Below the pieces are notes generated by a model. It was not told the origin of the DNA, made no database searches, and worked only from the letters and a program-made list of their open reading frames with translations. From NCBI GenBank assembly GCA_003161435.1, contig PMOS01000024.1, positions 1 through 64,000 on the forward strand: a stretch of DNA of 64,000 nucleotides, given 5' to 3'. Of this stretch, positions 17,149 to 25,689 are shown piece by piece. A program made the position numbers and the translations under genes. Within the stretch, counting starts at the first letter, position 1; each line of letters opens with the position of its first letter. The stretch is from Vulcanimicrobiota bacterium. Its GTDB lineage: Bacteria; Vulcanimicrobiota; Vulcanimicrobiia; Vulcanimicrobiales; Vulcanimicrobiaceae.

Positions 17149-18462
17149 GTGCTGACGACGGTGAAAGATGCAGCTGCGGCACGGCGCCACGCCTTGTCGA
17201 CCGCCAAGGAACGCGGAGTGCGCTGGGTGCGGCTCGCGTTCGTCGACGTGCTCGGCATCGAGAAGAGCGTATCGATTCCGGTTTCCGAGCTCGATCGCGC
17301 GTTGGCCGGAAACGTGACGTTCGACGGCGGATCGATCGACGGCTTCGTGCGCGGTGAAGAGATCGACATGGTGTTGCGGCCCGACGCGGCGACCTTCACC
17401 GTGCTGCCGTGGACGACCGACGGCCAAGTCGAAGCGCGCGTCTTGTGTGACATCGAGACGCCCGACGGAACGCCGTTCGAAGGCGATCCGCGCTCGACGC
17501 TCAAGCGCGTGCTCGAAGACGCCGGCGACGTACTGCAAACGCTGCGGGCCGGCCTCGAGGTCGAGTTCTACTTGTTCGCGCTCGACGCCGACGGAATGCC
17601 GTCGACACGCACCAGCGACGCCGGATCGTACTTCGATTTCTCGGCCAGCGATCGCGGCGAAGAGGCCCGGCTGGCCACCAGCGTCGCGCTCGAGGCGATG
17701 GGGATCCCGGTTTCGTCGGCGCACCACGAGCACGGCGCCGGTCAGCACGAGCTCGACCTCGCCGCCGCGACCGTGCTCGCCACCGCCGACCGGCTGGTCA
17801 CCGTGCGCGGCGTCGTCAAACGCATCGCCGAACGGTACGGCCTGCACGCGACGTTCATGCCCAAGCCGCTCGAAGCGCAAGCCGGCAGCGGGCTTCACAT
17901 CTACTTCGCGCTCGGTGAGATCGACGAGGTCGTGCGGCTGCACGCGGTCGCGGGACTACTCGAGCACGCCGCCGGCTTCACTGCGATCTGCAACCCGACC
18001 GTCAACTCGTACAAACGTTTGGTCGCCGCTTGGGACGCGCCTGTATATACGGTGTGGTCGCACCACAGCGCGAACGCGCTGGTGCGCGTCCCGCCGGCGT
18101 TCGGCGGCGAACCGCCGTTGATCGAGGTGCGCAGCCCCGACGCGGCCTGTAATCCGTATCTGGCGATGGCGGTGCTCGTCGAAGCGCTGGCCGACGGGGT
18201 CCGGACGCGCAGTCTGCCCGGCGATCCGTTCACCGGCTCGACGTACGAGCTGGGTGACCGCTTCCGCGCCGAGCACGGGATTCGCCAACTTCCCAAGTCG
18301 CTGCGCCAAGCGCTGGCTGCGCTCGAGGAGGACCTCGTGATCCGCGGCGCGCTGGGCGATCACATCTATCACGCCTTTCGCGACGCAAAGCTCGCCGAGT
18401 ACGAGCGCTACCGCCGCGCCGTCCACCCCTGGGAACGCGAAGCCTACCTGCGCACGTTTTGA
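17149..18462 (+). CDS. glnA: glutamine synthetase family protein
   Basis: 437 residues from GTG 17149. Glutamine synthetase landmarks occur in order: DGGSIDGF (59-66, beta-grasp), EVEFYLF, HHEHGAGQHELDL (metal and glutamate site), FMPKP, GSGLHIYF, NPTVNSYKRL and the late EVRSPDAACNPYLA. The reaction joins ammonia or an amine to glutamate using ATP. The PucR regulator just upstream suggests it could serve a specialised substrate, such as a gamma-glutamyl-amine synthetase in polyamine or amine use, rather than bulk ammonium assimilation. The adenylylation-site Tyr region typical of enterobacterial GlnA was not recognised. Cytoplasmic, normally a dodecamer. Confidence 0.88.
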   Translation: MLTTVKDAAAARRHALSTAKERGVRWVRLAFVDVLGIEKSVSIPVSELDRALAGNVTFDGGSIDGFVRGEEIDMVLRPDAATFTVLPWTTDGQVEARVLCDIETPDGTPFEGDPRSTLKRVLEDAGDVLQTLRAGLEVEFYLFALDADGMPSTRTSDAGSYFDFSASDRGEEARLATSVALEAMGIPVSSAHHEHGAGQHELDLAAATVLATADRLVTVRGVVKRIAERYGLHATFMPKPLEAQAGSGLHIYFALGEIDEVVRLHAVAGLLEHAAGFTAICNPTVNSYKRLVAAWDAPVYTVWSHHSANALVRVPPAFGGEPPLIEVRSPDAACNPYLAMAVLVEALADGVRTRSLPGDPFTGSTYELGDRFRAEHGIRQLPKSLRQALAALEEDLVIRGALGDHIYHAFRDAKLAEYERYRRAVHPWEREAYLRTF

Positions 18463-18513
18463 GCAGCGCTATCAGGGTAGCGGTGCTGGTTCGCGAAAGA
18501 AACGGCCTGTCGG

Positions 18514-18580
18514 CCCTTCGACCAGCTCGGGGACGACAAACGCGAGGGCGCGGTCCTCGTTCGACAAGCTCACCATGACG
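18514..18580. repeat. two degenerate copies of a dispersed palindromic repeat
   Basis: CCCTTCGACCAGCTCGGGG (from 18514) and TTCGACAAGCTCACCATGAC (18560-18579) are diverged copies of the CCTTCGACAAGCTCAGGGTGAC-type element. Clearer copies are found at 60850-60872 and, in reverse orientation, at 45910-45933. They fill the gap between glutamine synthetase and the convergent VOC gene. Confidence 0.6.
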
Positions 18581-18588
18581 ACGCGACG

Positions 18589-18969
18589 TTAGCGGCAGAC
18601 GATTTCTAAACGGTTGCCGTCGGGATCTTCGAAGAACGACGCGTAGTAGGGATCGGCGATCTCGGGGCACGGCGCGGGCGGTTCGTACGCGCGTGCGCCG
18701 GCGCGCTCCGCGATCGCGGCGAGCCGGTCGACCTCGGCCGGCGACGCCGCACAAAACGCGAGGCGCGTCGCGTTGGGACGGTGGCCGGCGTCGGGAATCA
18801 GCGCGATCGCTTCGCGAACGACGCGATCTTCGAGCCGGTAGTAGACGCGCGCGCCGTCGGGTTGCGCTTTGCCGCGGAAGCCGAACGCGCGTAGTAACGC
18901 ATCGTAAAACGCGCGACACCGTTCGACGTCGGCGACACGCAAGTCGACGTGATCGAACACCATCATCAT
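18589..18969 (-). CDS. VOC (glyoxalase/bleomycin-resistance fold) protein
   Basis: 126 residues. The N-terminal FDHVDLRVADVERCRAFYDA and C-terminal FFEDPDGNRLEIVC are the two halves of a vicinal oxygen chelate domain. H7 (in FDHVD) and the late Glu of NRLEIV are the likely metal ligands. One domain makes up the whole protein, so it would act as a dimer. Substrate unknown; such proteins include glyoxalases, isomerases and antibiotic-resistance proteins. The start could be any of three consecutive ATGs (18969, 18966, 18963). It is coupled by an ATGA overlap to the upstream small gene. Confidence 0.8.
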   Translation of the reverse strand: MMMVFDHVDLRVADVERCRAFYDALLRAFGFRGKAQPDGARVYYRLEDRVVREAIALIPDAGHRPNATRLAFCAASPAEVDRLAAIAERAGARAYEPPAPCPEIADPYYASFFEDPDGNRLEIVCR

Positions 18970-19241
18970 GCGTCCGGGTGCTTCTGCAAGTAATCGAGAT
19001 AGACGGGGCGCAAGGCGTGAACCAGGTTGGGATCGCGCTTCACGGCGTCCGCGACCTGCTGCGATGGATGAAGGATGTCGGCAATAGCTTGCTTTGCCTC
19101 GCCCTCAACCGCCTCGGCGGCCGGCATCATCTCGATGAGGTTCCAAAAGAATCCCACATCCAGATGACGCTCCGCATACCTGTAGGCCCGGTCGTGGAGC
19201 TCTTGCGAGCTGAAGCGGTCGAGTTCTTCGAACGAGCTCAT
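18966..19241 (-). CDS. small helical protein of unknown function
   Basis: 91 residues from ATG 19241. The sequence is mostly helical and acidic (MSSFEELDRFSSQELHDRAY, then MPAAEAVEGEAKQAIADIL). There is no signal peptide or membrane segment. GAAGGG directly abuts the ATG, which is close for a ribosome site, so the start is uncertain. The stop overlaps the VOC start (ATGA), so the two are probably co-translated. No family was recognised. Confidence 0.55.
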   Translation of the reverse strand: MSSFEELDRFSSQELHDRAYRYAERHLDVGFFWNLIEMMPAAEAVEGEAKQAIADILHPSQQVADAVKRDPNLVHALRPVYLDYLQKHPDA

Positions 19242-19377
19242 CCCTTCGTGTGCGCCCTGGGTGCTCGAAATACCCTGCCCGGCCGGATGCGTGCACAGCC
19301 CGTCCACACGTCGCCGGCGAAGTTCCGGAAAACTTTGTAGAACGCGAGACGGCGCGGCGCTAGGATCATTGGCAGCG

Positions 19378-19638
19378 ATGCCTTCGTACACCGTCTTTCT
19401 CACCAAGGGAACCTACGTCGTCGACGCGTCCGACGCCGAGCGCATCCGCTCGGCCGTGGCGTCGCGCACACCGTTCGTCGAAGTCGGCGTCGATCTGCGC
19501 TGCGACGGCGCGGCCGCGCACCGCGCGGAGATCGCGACCGCGCACGTGGTCACGCTCGTGCGCGTCCCGGATGCGCTCGAGGTTCCCGCCGAGGACTCGC
19601 GGCCGGCGAACGTGCGCCGGCTCTTCTCAGCCTTCTAG
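19378..19638 (+). CDS. small conserved-looking cytosolic protein
   Basis: 86 residues from ATG 19378. The sequence begins MPSYTVFLTKGTYVVDASDA and continues as alternating beta strands and helices (ERIRSAVASRTPFVEVGVDL; AHVVTLVRVPDALEV). No cysteines, signal or membrane segment. The fold may be a small alpha/beta domain; no function was recognised. An upstream in-frame GTG at 19261 is unlikely because that stretch is basic and overlaps the divergent gene. The 3' end overlaps the convergent gene by 12 bases. Confidence 0.55.
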   Translation: MPSYTVFLTKGTYVVDASDAERIRSAVASRTPFVEVGVDLRCDGAAAHRAEIATAHVVTLVRVPDALEVPAEDSRPANVRRLFSAF

Positions 19639-20187
19639 GGCGCTGGGAAGCTCGTCGAACCGCAGCGCGATCGCGTCGTCGAGCAGCGTCCAGCGCACCG
19701 GATCGGTCATCTGCGCGGCGAGCATGTCGCCGTCGAAGAACCACTCAGCGTAGCGTCGCCGTATGCGCGCGAGCGTCTCGGGTGTGCGCGCGCGCTCATC
19801 GCGGCACTGCGCGCAGACGAGCGCGACGAAACCGTCGTCGACGAACGCGCGCAACGCATCGCTCGCGCCGGCGAGTGCGGCCGGCTCGAGCGCGATCCCG
19901 TTGTCCGGCCGAAGCTCGGACCGTTCCCACGCGAGCGCCGCTTCGGCCCGCAACTGCGGCGTCAGCAGCGGGAACCAACGTTCCGGCCGCGCGTGCAATT
20001 CGGGGTTCTTGCGAAAGTAGTCGCGCAACTCGGCTGCCAGGCGGGAACGATGCTCGATGATCCAGGCGCGCAGTGCGAGCTGATCGCCGAACGCCGCGAA
20101 CGGCGGCGTCTTACAATCGGCGCATCGTGCGGCGACGTCGCGCAGTTCGTGCTCGAGCGTCCGGCGACGCGATGGCGAGATCGGCAT
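19627..20187 (-). CDS. hypothetical protein with two CxxC pairs
   Basis: 186 residues from ATG 20187. It carries two CxxC pairs, RCADCKT near residue 25 and VCAQCRDE near residue 138, which could together hold one zinc ion. Between them are amphipathic helices rich in Arg, Glu and Ala (DQLALRAWIIEHRSRLAAEL). A WFFDGDM motif lies near the C-terminus. There is no signal or membrane segment. No family was recognised. It lies 86 bases downstream of the PLP decarboxylase start-proximal neighbour region on the same strand and overlaps the end of the convergent 86-residue gene. Confidence 0.55.
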   Translation of the reverse strand: MPISPSRRRTLEHELRDVAARCADCKTPPFAAFGDQLALRAWIIEHRSRLAAELRDYFRKNPELHARPERWFPLLTPQLRAEAALAWERSELRPDNGIALEPAALAGASDALRAFVDDGFVALVCAQCRDERARTPETLARIRRRYAEWFFDGDMLAAQMTDPVRWTLLDDAIALRFDELPSALEG

Positions 20188-20273
20188 ACGCTCGGTCTTG
20201 TTCGAAACCGGCTGGGCAGCTTTCGAACGCGCGTTCGAAGACCAAGGCGTCGTAGTCGAACGGGTGTTCGACG

Positions 20274-21743
20274 CTAGATAGCGGTAAAGGTTCGGTAAAC
20301 CGTCACCGCTTCTCGCCGCAACAGGTCCCACGCGAGGGCGACGTCGGCTTGGGTGGTACGTTCGTTGCCGATCGCGATCCGCAGCACGACGCGGCCGTGC
20401 AAGCGGGTCGAGCTCAAGAATACCTCGCCCGTCGCGTTGACCGCGTGCATGATCGCGACGTTGAGCTCGTCGACGGCTGTTTGCTCGAGCGCAGGATCGG
20501 GCTCGTATCGAAAGCACACGACGGAGAGTGGGTGCGGCGCAGCGATGCTCCAGCCCGGTTCGGCTTCGATCCACGACGCGAGCTCTTGTGCCAGCGCGAT
20601 ATGCTTGCGCAGCCGCTCTTGCATTCCGTGCACGCCATAGGTGCGTAGCGCGAACCACAGCTTGAGCGCGCGAAATCTCCGGCCGAGCTGCAAGCCGTAG
20701 TCCATGTAGTTGTGCACGCCGGCCTCGTACGTGGTGAGCACGTCGGACGTCAAGCTGAACGTGCGCCGCAGCAGCTCAGGGTCGCGCACGTACAGCACCG
20801 AGAGGTCGACCGGGACGAACATCCACTTGTGCGGGTTGACCACGATCGAGTCGGCGTCGTGCGCGGGATCGAGCAGCCAGCGGAACTCCGGCAGGATCGC
20901 GGCCGGACCACCGTACGCCGCGTCGACGTGCAGCCATACGCCGCGCTCGCGGGTCACCGCGCGGATTGCCGCGACCGGGTCGGTCGACGTCGTCGATGTC
21001 GTACCGACCGTCGCGACCGCGCACATCGGCATCCTTCCGGCGGCGCGATCGTCGTCGATCGCGCGCGCCAACGCGTCGGGCAGCATCGCGAACCGGTCGT
21101 CGACCGGAATCGTCACGACGTTCTCGCGGCCGATTCCGAGCGCGATTGCGCCCTTCTCGATGTGCGAGTGCGTGTGCTCGGTGAGGTACACGCGCAGCGC
21201 CGGCAGATCGGCGCGGCCCGCCATGCCGCGCGCGCGTATGTCGAGGTCGAGCGCTTCGCGCGCGGCGGCGAGCGCGGTGAAGCCTCCGATCGACGCCGTG
21301 TCGTACACGATGCCGGCAAACGCGTCGGGCAGCCCGAGCATGCGGCGCAGCCATGCCAGCGTCACGTCCTCGAGCTCGGTCGCGGCCGGCGACGTGCGCC
21401 ACAGCATCGCGTTCACGTCGAGCGCTGCGGCGAGCGCTTCGGCGAGGACCGTCACCGGCGCCGCGCTGATCGCGAAATAGGCGAAAAAGCGCGGGTGATT
21501 CCAATGCGTGATCCCGGGCATGACGAGCCGCTCGAAGTCGTCGAAGATGCGGTCGAACGGCTCGCCGTCGAGCGGCGCTTCGGCCGGCAGCGCGCGCACG
21601 AGGTCGCCGGGCTCGGCCCGCGAGAGAACCGGATAGCGCCGCGTGTCCCGGTAGTAGTCCTCGATCCAGGCCGTCACGCGCGCGAACGCGTCGTGGAACT
21701 CGGCGTCGGGAACGATCGCGGGGGCGTCGGTGGGCGAAGACAC
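20274..21743 (-). CDS. PLP-dependent aromatic-L-amino-acid-type decarboxylase
   Basis: 489 residues from GTG 21743 (AGG upstream), the usual length for group II decarboxylases. GITHWNHPRFFAYF (77-90) is a family signature. The PLP site is complete: the HTHSHIEK motif (190-197) for ring stacking, HVDAAYGG (272-279) with the PLP-binding Asp, and NPHKW with Schiff-base K306. It probably decarboxylates an aromatic or related amino acid (tryptophan, tyrosine, DOPA or phenylalanine) in the cytosol; substrate is not readable from sequence. It is divergent from an aldo/keto reductase with 60 bases between starts. Confidence 0.88.
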   Translation of the reverse strand: MSSPTDAPAIVPDAEFHDAFARVTAWIEDYYRDTRRYPVLSRAEPGDLVRALPAEAPLDGEPFDRIFDDFERLVMPGITHWNHPRFFAYFAISAAPVTVLAEALAAALDVNAMLWRTSPAATELEDVTLAWLRRMLGLPDAFAGIVYDTASIGGFTALAAAREALDLDIRARGMAGRADLPALRVYLTEHTHSHIEKGAIALGIGRENVVTIPVDDRFAMLPDALARAIDDDRAAGRMPMCAVATVGTTSTTSTDPVAAIRAVTRERGVWLHVDAAYGGPAAILPEFRWLLDPAHDADSIVVNPHKWMFVPVDLSVLYVRDPELLRRTFSLTSDVLTTYEAGVHNYMDYGLQLGRRFRALKLWFALRTYGVHGMQERLRKHIALAQELASWIEAEPGWSIAAPHPLSVVCFRYEPDPALEQTAVDELNVAIMHAVNATGEVFLSSTRLHGRVVLRIAIGNERTTQADVALAWDLLRREAVTVYRTFTAI

Positions 21744-21803
21744 GGTGCCTGCGAAGTTGGTCGGCGGGGCGGCCGTTCCCCGGTCCCGAATCGTTCTCGT
21801 GTC

Positions 21804-22856
21804 ATGAAATACCGCACGCTTCCCAACACCGATGTGACGGTCAGCGAGGTCGGTTTCGGCTTGTGGACGACCTCGACCGGTTGGTGGGGTGAGACGAGCG
21901 ACGACGAAGCCGTCGCGCTCTTGCGCGAGGCGCTCGAGCTCGGCGTCACGACCTTCGACGCGGCCGACACCTACGGCAACGGGCGCAGCGAGGAGCAGCT
22001 GGCCAAGGCCTTCGGCGGGCAGCGCGAGCGGGTCGTCTACGCGACGAAGTTCGGATACGACTGGTACAACCACGCCGGCGAGCGCAAGGGCCAGAACGAG
22101 ATCGAACAAGATTTCTCGCCGGCGTTCGTGCGCTACGCGCTCGAGCAGTCGTTAGCGCGGCTGCAGACCGATTACATCGACGTCTATCAGATGCACAACG
22201 CACGGATGGAGCAGATCCTCGACGGCGCGCTGTTCGAGCTGCTCGACGCGTTCAAAGCGGAGGGTAAGATCCGCACCTGGGGGGTCGCGCTGGGGCCCGC
22301 GATCGGCTGGCTGTGGGAAGGCGTCGAAGCCGCGCGCCGCAACGTGCCGATGGTCCAAATGATCTGGAACCTGCTCGAACCGTTTCCCGGCGACCGGATG
22401 GTCGCAGCCGCCGACGAGTTCGACGCCGACACGACATACTTCATCCGCGTGCCGCACAGCTCGGGGATGCTCGAAGGACACTACACCAAAGACACCGTGT
22501 TCCCGCCGACCGATCACCGCAGCCACCGCCCGCGCCAGTGGCTGATCAACGGCGTCGACAAAGTCGAACGATTGCGCTTCCTCGAACAGCCGGGCCGCAC
22601 GCTGGGCCAAGCTGCGCTGCAGTGGCTGCTGGCCGAGCCGCGCGTGATGACGGTGCTGCCGAACATCTACGACCGCGCGCAGCTGCGCGAGTTCGCCGCC
22701 GCGCCCGAGACGCCGCGGCTCACCGCCGACGAGCTGGCGAAGATCGCCGAGCTGGCCAAGGACAACTTCGGCGTCGGCCCCGAGCAGGCGCGCTATAAAG
22801 GGACGATGACTCCGCCGGGTGCCGCGCCGCCGCTCGCCGAGCCGACCCGCGCGTGA
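21804..22856 (+). CDS. aldo/keto reductase
   Basis: 350 residues from ATG 21804. The catalytic tetrad fits D52, Y57, K82 and H131 (FDAADTYGNG; YATKFGYD; YQMHNA). The rest follows the AKR (alpha/beta)8 barrel with a C-terminal cofactor part (LGQAALQWLLAEPRVMTVLP). It resembles the Kv-beta/general stress AKR group. NADPH is the usual cofactor, reducing aldehydes or ketones. The stop codon overlaps the start of ridA (GTGA), and the divergent gene is a PLP decarboxylase. The three could act on amine- or aldehyde-type products; this is inferred from proximity. Confidence 0.88.
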   Translation: MKYRTLPNTDVTVSEVGFGLWTTSTGWWGETSDDEAVALLREALELGVTTFDAADTYGNGRSEEQLAKAFGGQRERVVYATKFGYDWYNHAGERKGQNEIEQDFSPAFVRYALEQSLARLQTDYIDVYQMHNARMEQILDGALFELLDAFKAEGKIRTWGVALGPAIGWLWEGVEAARRNVPMVQMIWNLLEPFPGDRMVAAADEFDADTTYFIRVPHSSGMLEGHYTKDTVFPPTDHRSHRPRQWLINGVDKVERLRFLEQPGRTLGQAALQWLLAEPRVMTVLPNIYDRAQLREFAAAPETPRLTADELAKIAELAKDNFGVGPEQARYKGTMTPPGAAPPLAEPTRA

Positions 22857-23239
22857 GCGCGCGCGAAACGATCCACACCAGCGCGGCGCCGCAGGCGATC
22901 GGGCCCTACTCGCAAGCCGTCGCGGCGGGGCCCTACGTGTTCACCTCCGGTCAGATCGGGCTCGATCCGGCCGGCGGCACGATCGTCGACGGCGACGTCG
23001 CCGCGCAGACGCGCCAAGTGATGGCCAACATCGCGGCGGTGCTCGCCGCTGCCGGGCTGACCTTCGCCGACGTCGTCAAGACGACGATCTTCCTCGCCGA
23101 CATGAACGACTTCGCCGCCGTCAACGCGGTCTACGCCGAGTCGTTCGCCGCCGCACCGCCGGCACGCTCGACCGTCGCAGCCGCCGGCCTACCGCGCGGC
23201 GCGCTCGTCGAGATCGAAACGATCGCGCTCCGCCGCTAG
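22853..23239 (+). CDS. ridA: RidA family reactive enamine/imine deaminase
   Basis: 128 residues from GTG 22853, overlapping the reductase stop as GTGA. RidA features are complete: IGPYSQAV (17-24), TSGQIGLDP, catalytic R105 in ARSTV and E120 in ALVEIET. It hydrolyses 2-aminoacrylate and other reactive enamines or imines made by PLP enzymes. That suits its location near a PLP decarboxylase. Trimeric cytosolic protein. The stop codon overlaps the stop of the convergent glycine-rich gene. Confidence 0.93.
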   Translation: MSARETIHTSAAPQAIGPYSQAVAAGPYVFTSGQIGLDPAGGTIVDGDVAAQTRQVMANIAAVLAAAGLTFADVVKTTIFLADMNDFAAVNAVYAESFAAAPPARSTVAAAGLPRGALVEIETIALRR

Positions 23240-25689
23240 AACTGGATTGCGCTGAAGGAGAACTGTGAGTTCTGGCTCGCGGTGAGCGTCGGCCAGTTCG
23301 AGGTGACCTTGAAGACTTTGTTGGTGGTGTTGTAGTTCGCCGGGAACGACGCCGAGCTCGTTGCGTTGTAGTAGTACGTCACCGTCGTCGGCGCCGTGCC
23401 GGTCGACGAGTAGCCCGGCGTGTTCAGGTAACCGCCGTCCTTCGCCCAGGAGGTGTTGTTGTTCGTGCCGTCGTCGCTCAGCAACAGGCTGTTCGCGGTC
23501 AGCGTCGCCGAGGCCGGCGTCGTGCCGTTAGCGGCGACTGCAATGTTGCGCACGTCGATCGTGTACTTGAGCGTCGCGCCCGGGCACCACGTGCCGGCCG
23601 GAACCCCACCCGAGCAGTTGGTCGCGGTGATCGTGTACGACTTCGTCTGCACGACGTAGCCCGAGTACAGCTCGTCGTGGACCTCGTTGTTGTTGCTCGT
23701 GTTGCCGGAGTCGATCACGGCGAGCAACGCGTCGAAACGGTTGAACGCCTGTACTCCGCTCGGTGCGGCGTACACCGTCCAGACGAAATAATCCGCGCCG
23801 GCGCCGGCCGCCTCCGTGGTCGTCGTCTGGTAGGTGTTCGAGCTGGCCGTGCCGCCGATCTGCGCGCCCAAGACACCCGCGTTGTCGATGTTCACGCTCA
23901 CCGTCCAGCCGCTCGGGGCCTGGACGTAGAAGATCACGTTGGACGTCGCGGCACCGTAGTTGTGCACTTGATGCCGCAACGAGATACCGCTGACCGCCGA
24001 CGTGTAGGTATTCCCGTTCGGGCTGCCGACGGTCGTCGAGCTGTTGATCGCGTTGAAACCGGCCGGCGCGAACGACTTCTCGACGAAATCGTCGTTGTTG
24101 GTCGTCGCGACGTTGCCGTCGTAGCTGCCGGTCGCGTTGGGCGCGCCAACCGGCCCGATCAACAGCCCGGTTGCCGACGACGATCCGCACTCGGCGCCCG
24201 ATGACGCGCCCGGTATGCTGCTGTAGCCGATCGTGTACGTCTGACCGCTCGCGCCGGCCGCGGCACCGTAGTGCGCGTCCGGATCCGGACTGCCGTCGGT
24301 GACCCCGGCGACGCCGCCGGTCAGCGTGGTCGCGAGGCCGCCGCTCTGCACGACGACGCCGCCGCCGCCGCCGCCACCGGGGCCATGCGCGGCACCGCCG
24401 GCATTGAGCACGTCGGCGTCGGTACCGTTCGCACCGGTCGCCGTCACGGTGATCCCGGTCAGCGTCGCGAGGCCGGTGATCATGACCGTCCCGCCCGCGC
24501 CACCTCCGCCGCCGCCGTCGTTGTCCGGGTCGACGCCCATCAGACCGTTGGCGTTGATCGTGACGGTACCGACGACGCCGGCGACTCGCATCATGACGAT
24601 CGCTCCGCCGCTGCCTCCCGACGCCATCGATCCGCTGCTGTTGTTGCGCACGCCGGCGCCGCCGCCGCCACCCATCACGACCTGCGTCGCCGATGGCGTG
24701 AAGGTTCCGCCGTGACCGCCGTCCGCGATGTCGGAGCTCCACGACTTGCCGCCGCCGCCGCCGGCGCCGCCGTTGCCGCCGCCGCCGCCGCCGGTGTTCT
24801 GATCGTTGGCGGAAGGATCAGCATCGGAGCCGCCGCCGCCCGCGTTGCCGGGCGCGCCGCGCCCCATGTCTCCGCCGGTGTAGCCGTCGGCGGTCCCCGA
24901 ACCCGTCTCGGTCGCCGTCACCGATGAATACAGATAGGTCGGCGTTCCCGCCGTCCCCTCGCCTTTTTGGCCGTGCGCGTTCTTCGCGTTCGAGTTGACC
25001 CAGTCGCCGGCGCCGGCCGTCGCGTCGCCGCTCAGCTGGCGCGCGCCGCCGCCACGAAATCCGTGCCCGCTGGCGTTTACCGTCGCGCCGCCGGAGTTGA
25101 CGAGGTTCGACGCGTCGATCACCAGCACGCCGCCGGCGGTGCCGGTCCATGCGAGCGGCGCCAAGCCCGACGCGATCGTCGGCGCGGCGTACTGCGGGAC
25201 GCGGATCACCTGAAAGTGGGTGCCGCTGCCGGTCGTGTACGCGTTGATCAGCCCGTTGCTCGTGCCGGTACCTTTGATCGTGACGCTGCCGCCGGTGTTC
25301 GCGACGGCGCTCTGCGCGACGACGTACTCGTACCGCCCGGCGGTGGTCGAGATCGCGCCGCTACCCGTGCCGGTTCCGTCCCCGTACGACGACGTGTTGG
25401 TCGTGTTGATCGTCGCGCCTTGCATCTGGATGACCAGCAGCAAGTCGCCGCTGGCGATCGCCGTGCCCGCGTCACCGGTTGCGTGCGCGCCGACGCTGAT
25501 CGAGGTCGCGCCCGCGGCGGCGTTCGCGCTGCCGGTGTAATACGTGTCGACGACGGTGCTGATCGTCGGGCTGCCGTCGCGCCCTGGTGTACCGCACAGC
25601 GCGGCGGCGCGCGCCGGCGCGCGAACCGACACGACCAGCGTCGCAGTGAGCGCGAACGCCGTCAACGCGGCGCCGAGGCGACGAATCAC
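23236..25689 (-). CDS. large glycine-rich exported surface protein
   Basis: 817 residues with signal peptide about 1-28 (ending ARAA). Residues about 40-210 are beta-rich with repeated TGSA/SISVG-type strands. Residues about 210-450 are very glycine-rich (runs such as GGGGGGNGGAGGGGG; the DNA here is GCC-rich for that reason). The rest (about 480-817) is beta-sandwich-like, with LRHQVHNYG and LKYTIDVRNIA segments like DUF11 modules. Four cysteines lie in the last third. No catalytic motif. It is the last gene of the DUF11 operon, and its ATG overlaps the barrel gene's stop. Likely an adhesin or structural surface protein displayed by that system. Confidence 0.65.
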   Translation of the reverse strand: MIRRLGAALTAFALTATLVVSVRAPARAAALCGTPGRDGSPTISTVVDTYYTGSANAAAGATSISVGAHATGDAGTAIASGDLLLVIQMQGATINTTNTSSYGDGTGTGSGAISTTAGRYEYVVAQSAVANTGGSVTIKGTGTSNGLINAYTTGSGTHFQVIRVPQYAAPTIASGLAPLAWTGTAGGVLVIDASNLVNSGGATVNASGHGFRGGGARQLSGDATAGAGDWVNSNAKNAHGQKGEGTAGTPTYLYSSVTATETGSGTADGYTGGDMGRGAPGNAGGGGSDADPSANDQNTGGGGGGNGGAGGGGGKSWSSDIADGGHGGTFTPSATQVVMGGGGGAGVRNNSSGSMASGGSGGAIVMMRVAGVVGTVTINANGLMGVDPDNDGGGGGGAGGTVMITGLATLTGITVTATGANGTDADVLNAGGAAHGPGGGGGGGVVVQSGGLATTLTGGVAGVTDGSPDPDAHYGAAAGASGQTYTIGYSSIPGASSGAECGSSSATGLLIGPVGAPNATGSYDGNVATTNNDDFVEKSFAPAGFNAINSSTTVGSPNGNTYTSAVSGISLRHQVHNYGAATSNVIFYVQAPSGWTVSVNIDNAGVLGAQIGGTASSNTYQTTTTEAAGAGADYFVWTVYAAPSGVQAFNRFDALLAVIDSGNTSNNNEVHDELYSGYVVQTKSYTITATNCSGGVPAGTWCPGATLKYTIDVRNIAVAANGTTPASATLTANSLLLSDDGTNNNTSWAKDGGYLNTPGYSSTGTAPTTVTYYYNATSSASFPANYNTTNKVFKVTSNWPTLTASQNSQFSFSAIQF

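Noticed and set aside
15292-17943. Upstream extension of the MalT-like gene to a 1660-residue protein
   Set aside because: The extra part is antisense to the PucR and glutamine synthetase genes and has no domain; ATG 15291 with a ribosome site gives the expected ATPase start.
20188-20658. N-terminal extension of the CxxC protein gene
   Set aside because: It is antisense-frame sequence of the PLP decarboxylase gene and is Arg-rich without structure.
24350-24870. Possible tandem repeat or CRISPR-like array
   Set aside because: The GCC-rich repetition is codon-level glycine coding with no fixed unit or spacers.
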